The notes below the pieces were generated by a model. That model was not told the DNA's origin. It did no database searches and saw only the letters and a list, made by a program, of their open reading frames with translations. Position numbers and translations under genes: made by a program. From Aotearoamyces nothofagi (lineage: Eukaryota > Ascomycota > Leotiomycetes > Leotiales > Tympanidaceae): a stretch of 64,000 nucleotides of DNA. Below, piece after piece: positions 33,280 through 45,964 of this stretch; the stretch's first letter is position 1, and each line of letters starts with the position of its first letter. The stretch covers positions 62,001-126,000 of the forward strand of contig JADDTR010000010.1 of assembly GCA_015345905.1 (NCBI GenBank), given 5' to 3'.

Positions 33280-34222
33280 CGTCAAACACCGATGGGAGGA
33301 TTGACTGGCATGTCAGATGCCGACCGCGGCTTCAATCGCCGACCACCAGACGCCTCACGCAGTTGTGGCTGTCCAAGAAGTCCGGCCAAGGGCCAACACG
33401 ACGCGACGTGTATACTGATATTGAGCATCGAGGAGTCTTCAGGAGATGATGGCTTCCAAGTCCGGAAACGCCGTCGATTGTTCTTCAGGGTCTGTCTTGT
33501 TGTTTTCGGCCCTTCCGGCGCTCTGGCTGTATATAGTAAGGCTGCCGAGACCCCAGACGCTCTACTGCAGGTTATCTACATCGTCAAGTTAATGACGTGT
33601 GCGTTACTGGCGCCAAGTGATCTAGATATCAGCCCCTTCATGTCAGTTGCATCGTATCTGTTCAGGGAGGAATAAATGACGGCTAGCCAACGCCAGGGAC
33701 GAAGCAGACATCATCAGTAAACCCAGCAGAGATATCGAGGCCAAGGAGTTGGTTGGATAACAGAGAATGGTAATAGCCAGTATTCTGCTTTTGTAGACGG
33801 CGGCTTGGATGCTTGGCAGTGATTGATCTCTCGAATTGATGTATGTCATTGATGCTCGGCTGCGTATTTTCTTCTCGGGGGATTAGATATTCCTAGCGGT
33901 TCCCCACCGAGCCTTGGGGAATTTGTGGATACAGATATTCCTCTACATGTCCGCCTCGACTGTGAAGAGCCGTGAGAAATCTACCACCAAGACGGCAGTC
34001 ATTGGAATATCAGAAGTCGCGTGTTGGCTAGTGGCTATATTTTCTTGTTTATATCTAGAGAAGCTCGACTCGACAAACAGATCGGGCATTCGTCAGAGTA
34101 TGGTGAGGGCGTTTTGGCTATGTCCTAGATCATTCAAAGACATACATCTTTCGTATTTTCTGCCGCTGGCCTTCATTCTGGCTTTCATGTATTTTGCTAG
34201 GCATATCCAGGCAAAGTGCTGA
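33280..34222 (+). pseudogene. Possible ABCC-type transporter N-terminal relic
   Basis: Pieces in different frames recall the TMD0 start of fungal ABCC multidrug transporters: an opening MSDADRGF, a hydrophobic SVLLFSALPALWLYIVRL in another frame (about 33490-33540), VIYIVKLMTCALL (about 33571-33610), and a longer piece with SEVACWLVAIFSCLYLEKLDSTNRSGIRQ and VRAFWLCP..LAFILAFMY (about 34006-34195). No splice model joins them cleanly, and neither the core membrane domain nor the nucleotide-binding domains follow. If the similarity is real this is a truncated, decayed copy. It could also be chance hydrophobic sequence. Confidence 0.25.
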
Positions 34223-34406
34223 CTACCTACAGAGCTTGACTACCACAGTGCATGGCAAATAGAGCTTTCCAATCATAAATGGCCTCAGCATAACGCCGAC
34301 CAGAGAGTCGCATCATGCGGCTAACCACAGCTTTATAAAATCATCGATCAAGCCATAAGCTCCCACTACTTTCCTAGCAATCAAACATCCCAAGCTTACT
34401 GACAGC

Positions 34407-35672
34407 TTACTGACAGCTCCCTTCCTCAGCATAACCATCATCTTCCTCATCCCAAATAACGCTCGAGACCTCACCCGGAATGTCAATCTCGGCCACAAAT
34501 TCACCAAAGGTTCCAGCTTCGGCATCTCTCTGAATAATCACAACACGGCTAGAACCCTGCAATCCAACGGCCGCAAGCGTCCCATTTGCGTTCACCGAGA
34601 ATTGTCTGGGTTTCTCCCCACCAGCAGGCGCAAGCTGCTTCAAAGCCAGCTCTCCAGTGTCCTGGTCAATACTCCAACTCTGCAACGAGTCCGAGGTATT
34701 AACGCCCACCGTATTGCCAAAGTCCACAATAGTGAAAGCGGCATCACCACGTGAAGAAGTCAGCACAAATTTCTGGTCTGGCGAAATCAGGATTTCTGCC
34801 GCTGTCACTCCCGTTTGGATTGTTGCGTTTCCAAGGATCCCGCTCTTGAAGACCTGCGCGAATTGCGGGCCGCTGGCATTGTAGGTGACTTTGTAGCTGG
34901 TGATGGAGCTGGCGATCTCGGACGCTAGAAACATATAGGTACTGTTTTGGGTTTTTAAGAAGGCGGCGTGGCGCGGGCCGGATCCGCTGGGCACGGTAAC
35001 GCCACTAGGAGTGGAGAGGAGGCCCGTGGTGTTGTCGATAGGGAAGACCCTAATAAGGTCGGAACCTAGATCTGGAACGATTAGGTAGGTGGATGTGGGG
35101 TCCAGGAAGATACCATGAGGATGGGACGCGGTTTGACTTGGACTAGTGGAGGCGGAGAAGGATTGTGTAAAGGTGAACGTTTGAGAGAGTGCAAGAGAGC
35201 CGTTAGTGTTGATCGTCCAGGTACTAACTGCTGACCCTCCGCTGTAGATATTGCTGTTAGTAGTTGGTTCCATCAAAAGGTCATCCTGGATGGAGACGTA
35301 CTAATGAGCAACAGCAAGAGATTTACCCTCATTATAAAACCCAATATGAACAGGACTTCCAATAGTAGTGTAGCGATCGATAAGAGTCAGTGTTCCATCC
35401 GCGTAAGTAGAGTATGCAGCAATCGAGCCATTCGTACCAGCAAAGTTCTCTTCGACGCAATAGAGAACCTTGCTTGCAGAGTTGAGGGCTAGGAAGGAGG
35501 GATTTGGTGCAGAGCCGTAGTTAGTAGAGACATTCTGAAGGGAATAGTTACCGTCATCATAAGCGGAGAGGGAGAGGCCAGCAACAAAGCCAGCATATGA
35601 CGATACGTAGAGGTTAGTTGCTACGGTTGTAGTTGCAAGAACAAATATCCGAAGCAGGCTTGAAGACAACAT
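34407..35672 (-). CDS. Secreted lactonase-fold protein (6-phosphogluconolactonase / carboxymuconate cyclase type)
   Basis: Two exons, complement(join(34407..35241, 35302..35672)), 401 residues. An N-terminal signal peptide (LLRIFVLATTTVAT) is followed by a seven-bladed propeller pattern: NLYVSSYAGFVAGL, NPSFLALNSASKVLY, AVAHYGGSAVSTW, HPHGIFLDPTSTYLIVPDLGSDLIRVF, GPRHAAFLK, EILISPDQKFVLTSSRGD, KPRQFSVNANGTLAAVGLQGS. The fold is shared by lactonases of the YbhE type and 3-carboxy-cis,cis-muconate cyclases. With a signal peptide and several sequons it is probably extracellular, so a role in the cytosolic pentose phosphate pathway is unlikely. The substrate is unknown. Confidence 0.87.
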
Positions 35673-36763
35673 CCTCGTAGTTAAAGAACCCTATATACTT
35701 ATTTTTTGGGGGTTTTTTGCTGAGACAAATTTACGGTTTCAAATGCGATTTTGGATTTTATGGGTGCCGTATAGAAACAGAAGAGAGTTGCTTGTGAGGT
35801 TTAAATACTGGTCCTGAAAGAAGAGGAAGTATATTCAATGCCGTTCAATAAAGTCATGGCATTGAATAGGCCAAGTCACTCCTGTTGGCCCGCCAAAATC
35901 GCGGAGCCTACAACAACGAGCCATGAAGATGTCAAAAAAGCCATTCACAGTCTCATAGAACATAGCCGGTATTCTATTATCTTTACACTGAAGATTTAAG
36001 AGCATCAGTTAGAGACTAGCGTTGTGATTCATGATCTTGCCTCATCATTTTTCCAGCCTACAAATTTTTACATAATTTTTCTTTTCTTTTTTGAGTCTTT
36101 TCAATTTAAAGGTGTATATATTATAATAAAATATTGACACACGAAGTCGTAGCTTTTGTGGCCTAGGCCAAAACGTAGGAATTAGAACCAATTAAATAGG
36201 AACCAATTTTAAGAGATCAGTTGTATACATAGAAGACCTTAAGATAAAAAATTTGGAGTGATGCATCGTGTATCTGTGGTAGAAGCTTGGACTGATAATT
36301 GTTGAAATTGTACCCTCAACGATTACGCGAGAGAGATACAGATACACGCCGTCGTAGCTACTCATTTGTCACACCGTACCCTAAGTCTCCCTCTTTGTAT
36401 ATCCACTACATGAAAATACTGTGAATTTCTAAGCTTTTCCATCATCTACAGTGGTTATGGGCCAGAATCTGGCAGCAAGCAAGCGCAGCGTGCAAGCATT
36501 GCAGCGTTGACGGCGTCAACGGCGCCGCTCAAAGCCGATTCAGCGTCTGACGTAGTTCTCGACGCCCGGATCCATGCCTAAGTACCCCGGCTTGGAAGGC
36601 AACCAATCAGCGCCATCTCCCTACCCCGGCCCCCCACTACATCATGGAGCTTTCGGACGAGGTAGAGCAGCTCTAGGCTCCCCAGCGGCCAATTAAGCTT
36701 TCCATATATATTCTACCCAGTTCCCTATGCCAGATTTACTTTGTGCCATTGCCAGGCCTCGTT
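35673..36763. other. Divergent intergenic region, AT-rich
   Basis: About 1.1 kb between the lactonase-fold gene (-) and the succinate-semialdehyde dehydrogenase (+). AT-rich from 35990 to 36290. No gene seen. Confidence 0.5.
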
Positions 36764-38536
36764 ATGAATAATCTCAGCAAAAGTGCTGCGACAGTTGCAC
36801 GCATAACAAGCAGATCGAGCTTTCAATCATATTCTCTCCCAGCCATATTCGCAAGACGAGCTTCCAATATGTCTAATCATCATGTACCCAAGGTACGTAG
36901 TACTTATTCGCCGGCTGCCGGAAGTCCAGGGCTCAGCTAATATTTACCAGCTCAATGATCCATCTCTCCTCAAGATTGGTGTTGCCTATGTTAATGGCGA
37001 GTGGGTAACGGCCAAGTCCGGCAAGACTTTCGAGGTCGCTGGTAAATTGATGCTCTAAATCCTCCTTCGCCACTCCAATTGCTAATCCTTATACCCTCAG
37101 ATCCCACCTCGGGCAAACTAATCGGCAAGGTCCCTGAATTCGATGCTGCGGATACGAAGATTGCCATTGACGCAGCAGCCGCTGCGCTTCCCTCCTTCCG
37201 AAGAAAGACTGGCCGCGAGCGCTCGAAACTCCTGCGGAAATGGTATGATCTCATGATCGAAAACCACGAGGATCTCGCAACCCTTGTGACATGGGAGAAT
37301 GGAAAGCCAATTGCAGATGCGAGGGGTGAGGTCACATATGCTGCGAATTTCTTCGAATGGTTCAGCGAAGAGGCGCCGAGAAACTATGGCGACACTATTC
37401 AAGGTTCGGTTCCGGAGAACAGAATCATAACTATCAAGGAGCCGGTTGGCGTCTGTGGTTTAATAACTCCGTAAGGACTTCTGGGTTCTGGTCACAATAG
37501 GAGCTGACCGGTTGAAAACAGATGGAATTTTCCAGCGGCCATGATCACCCGCAAAATGGGTCCAGCTCTTGCAGCAGGCTGCACAGTTGTCTCAAAATCA
37601 CCTGGCGAGACGCCATTCACATCCCTCGCATTAGCAGAACTCGCGCACAGAGCCGGCATCCCCAAAGGTGTCGTAAATTTTATCTCGGCCCTAAAGAATA
37701 CAGCCGAGGTCGGTGAGGCTCTTACCTCGTCCACTATCGTCAAGAAGGTCTCTTTCACTGGTTCTACTGGTGTTGGCAAGCTTCTAATGAAGCAGAGTTC
37801 GGACACTCTCAAGAAACTAAGTTTCGAGCTTGGTGGAAATGCCCCATTTATTGTCTTTGATGATGCAGACCTAGACGCCGCAGTGGCTGGTGCCGTTGCT
37901 TCCAAATTCCGCTCCTCTGGCCAGACATGCGTATGCGCAAATCGTATATTTGTTCAATCAAGCATTTACGATAAGTTCACACAAGCATTAGCAGCCAAGG
38001 TCAAGCTATTCAAGGTTGGTGGTGGATATACCGAGGGTGTCACTCACGGACCTCTAATCCATGACCGAGCCATTGACAAGGTGGATAAGCACGTCAGAGA
38101 TGCAGAGAGCAAGGGTGCAACTGTTCTCGTTGGTGGCCAGAAGCTGCCCGAACTGGGACCAAACTTCTATCAGCCGACTGTCCTTAGCGGCATGACAACA
38201 GATATGGACCTTGCTGTAGAAGAGACCTTTGGCCCTGTTGCCGGAGTCTTCAAGTTCGAGACCGAGGAGGAGGTTGTTAAAATTTCCAATTCCGCAGACG
38301 TTGGTCTGGCAGGATACTTCTTCAGCAGAGATATCCAAAGAGTATACCGTGTAGCCGAAGCACTAGAGGTCGGCATGGTTGGTGTTAATACTGGTCTGAT
38401 CTCGGATCCGGCGTCGCCGTTCGGCGGCATCAAGCTCTCGGGCTTTGGCCGCGAGGGAAGTAAGTATGGTATTGATGAGTACCAGACCATCAAGACGATC
38501 ACTTTTGGAGGTGTTGGACAAACTCTGCAGAGTTAG
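36764..38536 (+). CDS. Succinate-semialdehyde dehydrogenase, mitochondrial
   Basis: Four exons, join(36764..36892, 36951..37041, 37101..37470, 37522..38536), 534 residues. The first 35 or so residues ([19 protein letters not shown], then IFARRAS) form a typical mitochondrial presequence. The aldehyde dehydrogenase core shows the NAD(P) fold, the glutamate block [18 protein letters not shown], and the catalytic Cys in [14 protein letters not shown]; the Cys-x-Cys pair and the NRIFVQ context match SSADH. It oxidises succinic semialdehyde to succinate, the last step of the GABA shunt. Family identity is strong; exact cofactor preference is not read from sequence. Confidence 0.92.
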
Positions 38537-39134
38537 CTGTCGGTCGGTAATGTAGAATAGCAGTCATGTAGTTACGATACACGATACACATGTGCAGATA
38601 AGAATATCCTGTGCGATTAGCCGGATTAGATCAAATTCGATCAGATCGCTTGTAGTTGTTTCAGTAGAACATTTTCTTGGAAGTCCTGGGTCAGTTGGAG
38701 GAAACTACTATGAACGGATTTACTAGGTCGACCATCGACGAGGGGATTCACAGCTGCGAGAAGCAAAATTCGTCCATTCCCGTGTACCTGTATTTTTTGG
38801 AATTTATTCGTGGCATGGCAATATGAAGTACTACTGGTATTGTAAATACTATCAGGAGCACACATGAAGGTCAGCTTGCGTAACGGCCTATAGGCTAGCC
38901 AGGTTAGGTTTGCAAGGCGATTCTGCACTTCTGACAGTGTGCATATTTCCATAAAATCAAGTCTCTTTCATCACAGATATGCCAGAAGTGGATTGAAGTG
39001 CGTGTCATTGAGTACCATCCGTAGCTAAACAAAGTCCATCCTCTGAGCCAGCAAATGCCATAATGATCACATCATTCGCCTCTGATCGGCAGCCATGAAA
39101 CCCTATGCAGCCATAAACCCCAAGGAAACGTCGC
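38537..39134. other. Convergent intergenic region
   Basis: 3' ends of SSADH (+) and uS17 (-). An antisense frame at 38641-38952 is open but has no recognisable content. Confidence 0.5.
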
Positions 39135-39872
39135 TTAGAACTTGTTGAATGACTTGACAGCCTTGCCAGTTCGGGGAAGCACACGGAGAACGTTGAATCG
39201 GACCTTTACTGAACGTTAGCATACATTTTCCATAATGGGTGGAGTCGAAGGTTGTTTTTCCAGAGGGGTAAACATACAGTCTTGCTCAATGGTCGGCATT
39301 GTCCAACAGTAACCTGGTCACCTTCCTCAACACGGAAAGCTGGTGAGACGTGGGCAGCGAGGTTCTTGTGTCTCTTCTCGTATCTGGCGTATTTTGGTAC
39401 GAAGTGGAGGTATTCGCGGCGGATGATGAGAGTTCGGTGCATCTTGGTGGAAACAACGGTGCCGGTAAGGATACGGCCACGGATCGAGACGAGACCGGTG
39501 AAAGGGCACTTCTTGTCTGTAAGGTATGAAAGTTAGCAACTGCATATCAATCTGTGCGTGTTGTCCACGCGATGAAATAGCCAGGCGGGTTGAGGGAGCC
39601 TTGAAGTCGCGAATCGCGAATTTGAGTATTCCAACCAATCTCCTCAAGGAATATTTCATCGAGGATGGGATCCAATCCATATGATTCCACCTACCAATGT
39701 AGTTTCCATCAATGGCCGTCTTTGGTGTTCGGAATCCCAGTCCAACGTCCTTGTACCATCTTCGTCCACCCTTTCCAACTCTGCTAGACTTGGTCTTCGA
39801 CTTGGAGTTAAGGAAGATATGTGGTTGCTTCTGGAAGGCGCGCTCGGCCTGGACGGTTAGTTCGGTCGCCAT
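39135..39872 (-). CDS. RPS11: Cytosolic 40S ribosomal protein uS17 (S11)
   Basis: Three exons, complement(join(39135..39203, 39278..39516, 39695..39872)), 161 residues, the normal length. Conserved stretches include [19 protein letters not shown], the exon 2 start [21 protein letters not shown], and the end of exon 2 at [15 protein letters not shown]. The protein is a core component of the small subunit, contacting 18S rRNA helices. It is divergent from the Spc7 gene with about 340 bases between start codons. Confidence 0.97.
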
Positions 39873-40211
39873 GTTTGTGCTTGATCGAAGTCGGTGCGAT
39901 CGAAATACAAGTTGTCGTCGGCGTTGAAATGTGAAAGAAGCGAATTTTCGAAATTGGTGCGATGTGTGGGCGCTAAGAAACGAAGCTCGGGTTTTCTTTC
40001 GGCCTTGATAGCCAGGCGTAAATGCGCGATCCCTCAATCATGTGACGCCGCGAATTAAGGTTAAGCGAATAACGGAAGTCGCGTCAGAGCTGTTTGTTGA
40101 CATTTGTGCCGCGGCGGCGTCATTTCCGGTGATAATCGAGCTGAATTACAACATACGGAAAACGACTTGCTTTGATCCTCGTTCATGAGGGTTTAGTATT
40201 GATTGTCTATC
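39873..40211. promoter_or_regulatory. Divergent promoter region, RPS11 / SPC7
   Basis: About 340 bases between two start codons on opposite strands, with no room for another gene. It contains both upstream regions; no specific site is claimed. Confidence 0.4.
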
Positions 40212-43200
40212 ATGGCTTCACGAAATGAAGTAACACTACCTGTGACGCGACCGAAATCACGAAAGTCCCTTGCGCATACGCCATCGGTCGACTCGATGGA
40301 CAAGGAGAATATGACGGCAGATATTGGTGCATTGACAGGCAAGGGGAAGAGGGTCACACTTGGTGACCGGTCATCAAAGAAGTCACGTAGCAAGAGTATA
40401 GGTCCTGGAGGACTAGATGCATTGAAAGCTGGGACGGGGAATAGACGACAAGTTAGTAACTCAAGCATCATTTAAGAACTGGCATACTAATTCTCCTCCA
40501 GTCAATTGCTGCTCCCCCACCCAAGTCAATTTTGAAGCCTACCATGCCTCCTTTAAGGGAGATCCCGGCGCATGTTGCGACGCGCAAATTAAGTCCAAAG
40601 AAGACTACTAATTCGTCCAGCCTAGAATCAAATACATCATCATTACCAGATTCCCCGAGGAAACAAAGCTCCATAGGTTCGCATTTAGCATCTAAAACAC
40701 CCATCACTGGATCAGAAACCCTTCCCAATCCGTTTCTGTTGGGAGATAATGCTGCCACGGCTGAGACGCGAGTGATGTTGCGAACAGAAGAGGAACAACA
40801 GGCGGCTGCGAGGGAGCGCGAAGAGAAGGAATCCCAAGATGCGCAGAAAGATCTTATCGCCCGCCGAGATGCACGTAGGAAGTCGCTCGCGAATCGCCGG
40901 GTATCGTTTGCTCCAGAAGCAACCTTACATACATGGGATGTAGTTGAGTATATGCAAGACTCTACCACATCTTCCGCGTCAACAAACTCGACTCGGCGTG
41001 CGTCTTCGGCTTCAAGTGGAATTTCAGAATCTCCCCATTCAAGATCGCACGGTATTCTAGGCTCTGATCCTTCTGAGCCTCCATCTACCCCTCCAGAACA
41101 AGTTGAAGACAACGTCGTTGGTTCTCCCGCTCATCAGCGTGACCTGCACCAAAAGAAACGGCGGCGCAGCTCGGGAATCCCCCCACTTAATTTCAATAAC
41201 CCTGATGACGATATTTATTCTTCTAGTCCGTCAGATGGCAGTTCCATTGTAGATGGCGATGATGGTGACGCATTTGACGATGACAACGGTTCGGATTCAA
41301 ATAGTGAATCCGACAGTGGAGACACAGCTATGAGTTTAGATGTTGGAGATATGACAGATATGTCGATGGCATCCATCAAATCGGGTGCATCAAGCACAGG
41401 TTCTAGCGCTCGCTTGGAAGAGGCCCTCCAACTCGCCGCACATCAAGCAGGCACTCAAGGCATTGATTTTGACGAGAATGGAGACTTCCATATCGAGGAA
41501 GAAGAGTCTGAAGTTGTGGCATCTTTTGCTCCATGGTCTAAGAAGTCCGCGATCCAGAACCTCGAGTCATCACAGGATCAAGAAAATCTAAATCCGTTCT
41601 CACCAGCTTTCAAAGCAGGCATCGCGGAGAAAACCGATGACCAAGGCGATGATGATGGTATGACAATGGATATGACTCGAGCCGTGGGCGGAATCATGCC
41701 AGCTCAGCAATCTGATGACGAGATGACAATGGAAATGACTCGAGCCGTTGGACGAATCATGCCTGCCCTGGAATCAGACGACGAGATGACCATGGACATG
41801 ACTGTTGCAGTAGGTGGCATAATGCCAATGCAGCCAGATAATTCTACCAGGAATCGACGAACGTCCATCCAAAACTCTCGGCTGCAAAGCACTCGTCGAA
41901 GGTCTTCAGGCGAAGGATCTTCACTTGGCGACGAGACAATGGATATTACCATGGCTATTGGTGGCATTCAGCAGGTCGAAAATATGACAAGCAATTCTGT
42001 TAATGACGAGGATATGACTATGGAGTTTACATCTGTCATTGGTGGTGTTTTAGCACCGGGTAATGTTCAATCTGGACGAAAACGTATGTCCTTAGTAAAT
42101 GCGAGATCGCAGCAGGAAAAGTCGCGCGAGAGCCTGGGTTCTGCAATGGATGATGAGGCTATGGACATGACAGTGGCAGTGGGTAGAATTATGCCTAATG
42201 CTTCTGCAAACACGTCCATCAATCATGCCCTGAATGGGGATGCTGATGTGAAGATGGCGTTAGGAAGAGTGCTTCCACCGTCACTCATGGCTACGAGGCC
42301 CGAAGCGAGACGAGCCATGGAGCAAGAGGTGGATCAGGCTGAACTAGGTCGCTCGCCTTTACTACCAGATGTCCCAGTTCACTCACAACCCCCAGCTGTT
42401 CCGGTGGCGTCTGAAACTGGCAGCCCAAGTCTCGCAGCATTCAAGGGGAAAGGACTACGTCGAAGCAGTGGATTAAGGACCTCGATTACACCAGGCTCAG
42501 GAAAGAAGCCAGGTGTGACAGTAAGCCCTATCAGAAAGCCAGCAACACCTTCAAAGCAGCTCACCCCCAAACCGCCAAGACCAATCACGCCGGCAAAGAC
42601 ACCACCGTCCAAGAATGCTGTTATACTAAGTGCATCACCAAAGAGGCTTTTTGCCGATGACGTCAAGGTGACTAGATCCTCAACGAAGGTCACTCCAGTG
42701 AAAAAGACTGGAACACCAAATAAGCTCTTTCAAAGGAACGACAGCACTGGCACGGCCACCCCCAGTATCGTTCTATACCCTCAGAGACGCCGATCTTCTG
42801 GGGTAGGCATTGATAAGGCCGGTCTAGGTTCTCCTCGCGTCGCTGCCATATTGGATCGACGAGGTTCAATTGGTGAGAATGCACTTGCATTCACGTCGGG
42901 TCAGATAGGAGAGTCCCCACGTGGCGTACGTTTTGATGACCCCCAACTGATCGAGCAAGAACTTGATCAGGCTCGACAGGATGATAAGGATCGCGAGGAT
43001 GTACGCAAGATCATGGAACGCGAGGCAGATCCTGGTGAAGATGAAAAGGATGCCACAGTGAACCTTAAGGAAATGATCCAGAGCCTAACACCAAAGAAGC
43101 GGCCTCTAAAGGGACGTAAGAGCTTGCATGTTGGCGCGGCGAAAGGCATACTCGGGAAGCGACCTATTGAGTTAGATGAGGGAGAGGATGAGGATGAGGA

Positions 43201-45116
43201 AAACGAAGGGGGGGTAAAGCGCCTGAGAAATCTTCAAGGGAGCCCTGTGAAAAACGTGAAGCTGAATGCTCCTCCAACGAAGGCAGAAACGACTGGACGA
43301 TTGACACGCGCAGGCCGGCGAAGCCTCGAAGTTACAAATGGAAATATCCTCACACCAACAAGCACAATGTCACCAGCTAAAGGCGCTGCTGTCACAACGC
43401 CGAGACGTCAAGGCCATTTCAAAGATGCAGAGTCTGAGCTAACTACTCACAAAGTTATTCCATTTGAAGAAAAAGAGCCTCTTTATGACCCTCATGTAGA
43501 TGAGCAGGATCCAGGCCTCGATCGCATGCAACTGCAAGATTTTCTTAACATGACAAGCATACGATTTATGGAATTAACGACAACTAAACGGAGGCACACA
43601 GTCGCACCAAATTCTCTGCAGAATGGAGGTATGACGCATGACACCTCTCAGAAGGACGAGTCATTTGAAAGCTGTGTTGTGGCGGGTGCATGCACAGTTC
43701 CAATGCTCGAGTTGTTCCAGCATGTAAGTTTGCTCGATAAATTTGTGGTCGCAGGCGCAAGCTAACATCATCCAGTCTTGTCGTGAGCTCAAAAAATATA
43801 TTTCAGAGGGTAGAAGTATTGTTCGCGAAATTGAGACAGAGACATTCGAAGAGAATCCTCCGCTTTTTCAGGAGTACATCTCTGCTACACCGGATGTTAA
43901 AGTCCTGATGGATAATCAATTCAAAAATGTCAAGACCCATGCAAGGCTCCTCAGTAAGGCCATGTGGTATGAATGGCGTATGAAGCTTCTCGACGGCCTC
44001 AAGGACGGGTTATACAACATCAGCGAGGGAATGAGTACCGATTCGGACGTGTTACAATATCAGCAGCAGCTTCTCGATAGTATACTACCACCTCTACTCC
44101 AAGACTACGAGCGCATGTCGCAAGAAGAAGCAGAATTACAAGCTGCTGCCGAAGAGCTTGCGAATTGCGACCAAGAAGAATTAAGTGACGCCCGGCAGAG
44201 GCTTATTACCGTGGATGAGGATATTGAGACAAAGAAGCTTATGATACGAGAATTACAGAGCCAATTGAGAGAGAAAGAGTCTTCTTTCACAGCCGCGACA
44301 GATCGAAAGCAAGCTTGTCTAGACGACATTCGTGAGGCTGAGAGGGTTCGCGAAGAATGCCGCGGCTGGTCTGGGAATGAAATTGCTTCGCTTAAAGGTA
44401 AGCTACAAGGCTTCTTTCAACGACATGACTAACGTGTACCAGCAAAAGTTGATACTCTTGAAAAGGAGTATGGCTGGACTGTTACTGGAGTTTCTGGAAC
44501 AACTACTTCGCTTTCCTTCCGCGGCGACCTTGAGCTCGTCTTCGATGCTTCTTCATTTAAGCAGAATGGCAAAGATGCGATGTCAATCTCAGCTAGCAAC
44601 TCGAGACTAGATCTATGGTACATTGCAGCTGGTAGAGAGTGTAACCCCTTGCCACTGACCGCCGAGAAAAGCTTCTTTCTGGATAATATTCGTGACGGCA
44701 TCCGTGCTCTACCTCAAGCACAGACATCGATTAAAGAGTTATTACAAGCTGTTAGCGCAGGATGGGAAAAGACTCTGAACATTGTCCATGATATCCAGTC
44801 TCTTACTTTAAACTATCCTACGGAAATCATGAAGACTTCCGACTCTTCTATGGTTGTCTGTGCTACGCTTTTGCTAGTTCCTCTGGCATCGAAAGTTGAG
44901 CTCCAATTTCATGTCAATGCGCAAATCAGTCAAGCCGGGCTTGAGGTAGATGTAAAGCCACTAGCTAAGGTCATATACGGAGAGAGATTTAATGAGAATA
45001 AAATGACGGAGTTCCTGGTGAGTCGAGTAGGTGGTCAAGCGACTTCTGGGCGGAAATCATGGACGGCCGCAGCTATTGAGCTGGAGGAGAAGTTATTGGC
45101 AAGAGGTAGAAAATGA
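40212..45116 (+). CDS. SPC7: Outer kinetochore scaffold Spc7 / KNL1
   Basis: Four exons, join(40212..40451, 40502..43723, 43776..44397, 44443..45116), 1585 residues. The N-terminal half is disordered and carries PP1 docking motifs SILK (about 87-93) and RVSF (about 211-215), followed by an array of MELT-type repeats (MTMDMT, MTMEMT, MTMDMT, MDITM, MTMEFT, MDMTV; about 466-640), each followed by a hydrophobic I/V-G-G/R-I tail. The C-terminal half has the Spc7 domain: MLELFQH, CRELKKYISEGRSIVREIE, a long coiled coil, then a RWD-type domain that binds the Mis12 complex. Mps1-phosphorylated MELT repeats recruit Bub3-Bub1 for the spindle checkpoint, and PP1 reverses it. Confidence 0.95.
41659..42192 (+). 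repeat. MELT repeat array within SPC7
   Basis: Six clear MELT-type units plus a possible degenerate one (VKMALGRVL, about 42250). The first three are near-identical at 63-base spacing (21 codons), indicating recent duplication; the others are diverged and further apart. Confidence 0.8.
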
Positions 45117-45964
45117 GTCAATATTGTATGAACCATAGTGTTTCCTCTTTATATTCAATTGTATATTAGTAATTATCAAAGTTGAAATGAAGCCTTCTCG
45201 TTATGTTATTTCTAATTCTGTGACAGGACTTTGGCCCTTGCAAAGTATATAAAGTAGAGTATATAAAGTAGAGTATATAATATAGAGTGTATAAAGTAGA
45301 GTATATAAAAATGAAGCAGCTATTCCTATCATTAATCGGAGACTACATTTTTAGAGCATATTAATATATCATATATGATAGAAGCTGTTAGAAAAAGGCC
45401 TGTTAGTTATCAATGAGAACTTTCCAGCCAGTGGTGCAGCCTCGAGAGTGTATTATAGCAAACAAACATAGGCCTCCTGTCATTTATCGACGACAGGTTT
45501 TATTTACCAATTCCAGTCTGTGCTCTCATGCCCTATGAGTTCCTTCCTGCCTTGACAGTTCTGTTGATGTGGTGAGGCAGCAAGCCCTACTCCTCACAAT
45601 TCTGATATTGGGGGAAATCGATCTGTGCGGAGTCAATAATTCACTTTGGGTGCCGCTTCGACGAATCACAGCTCTCCCACGCCAACAATTCACTTCCCTC
45701 CCAATAATTCACTCACCGCGTCAACGATTCACTTCTTTCCCAGCGTCAACATTGAGTCACCTTCTGCCTCCCAGCCCTCTATTAAAGCTTTTCTCTCCGA
45801 GCACAGGCAACCTCTTCTTCTTTCCTTCTTCACCAACATCGAGCATTACCAACTCAACTGAGTTTGTTAGATCTGTTTTCTTTCCAGACCTTCAAGTTCC
45901 CTCCAGATTGAGAAGCAACTCCAACTGCACTCATTCAACTTGAAGGAGAAAACAATCTTTCAAA
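45117..45964. other. Intergenic, contains a 14-bp tandem repeat
   Basis: Upstream of the TQT-array protein. Contains the AT-rich tandem repeat at 45245-45310 and, at about 45640-45760, loosely repeated CAATAATTCACT-type stretches. No gene seen. Confidence 0.5.
45245..45310 (+). repeat. 14-bp tandem repeat, about 4.7 copies
   Basis: The unit GTATATAAAGTAGA is repeated with two variants (GTATATAATATAGA and GTGTATAAAGTAGA) just after the SPC7 gene. Noncoding. Confidence 0.85.

Noticed and set aside
39327-40037. 236-codon frame overlapping the uS17 gene
   Set aside because: It overlaps the clear ribosomal protein exons in another frame and runs through their introns.
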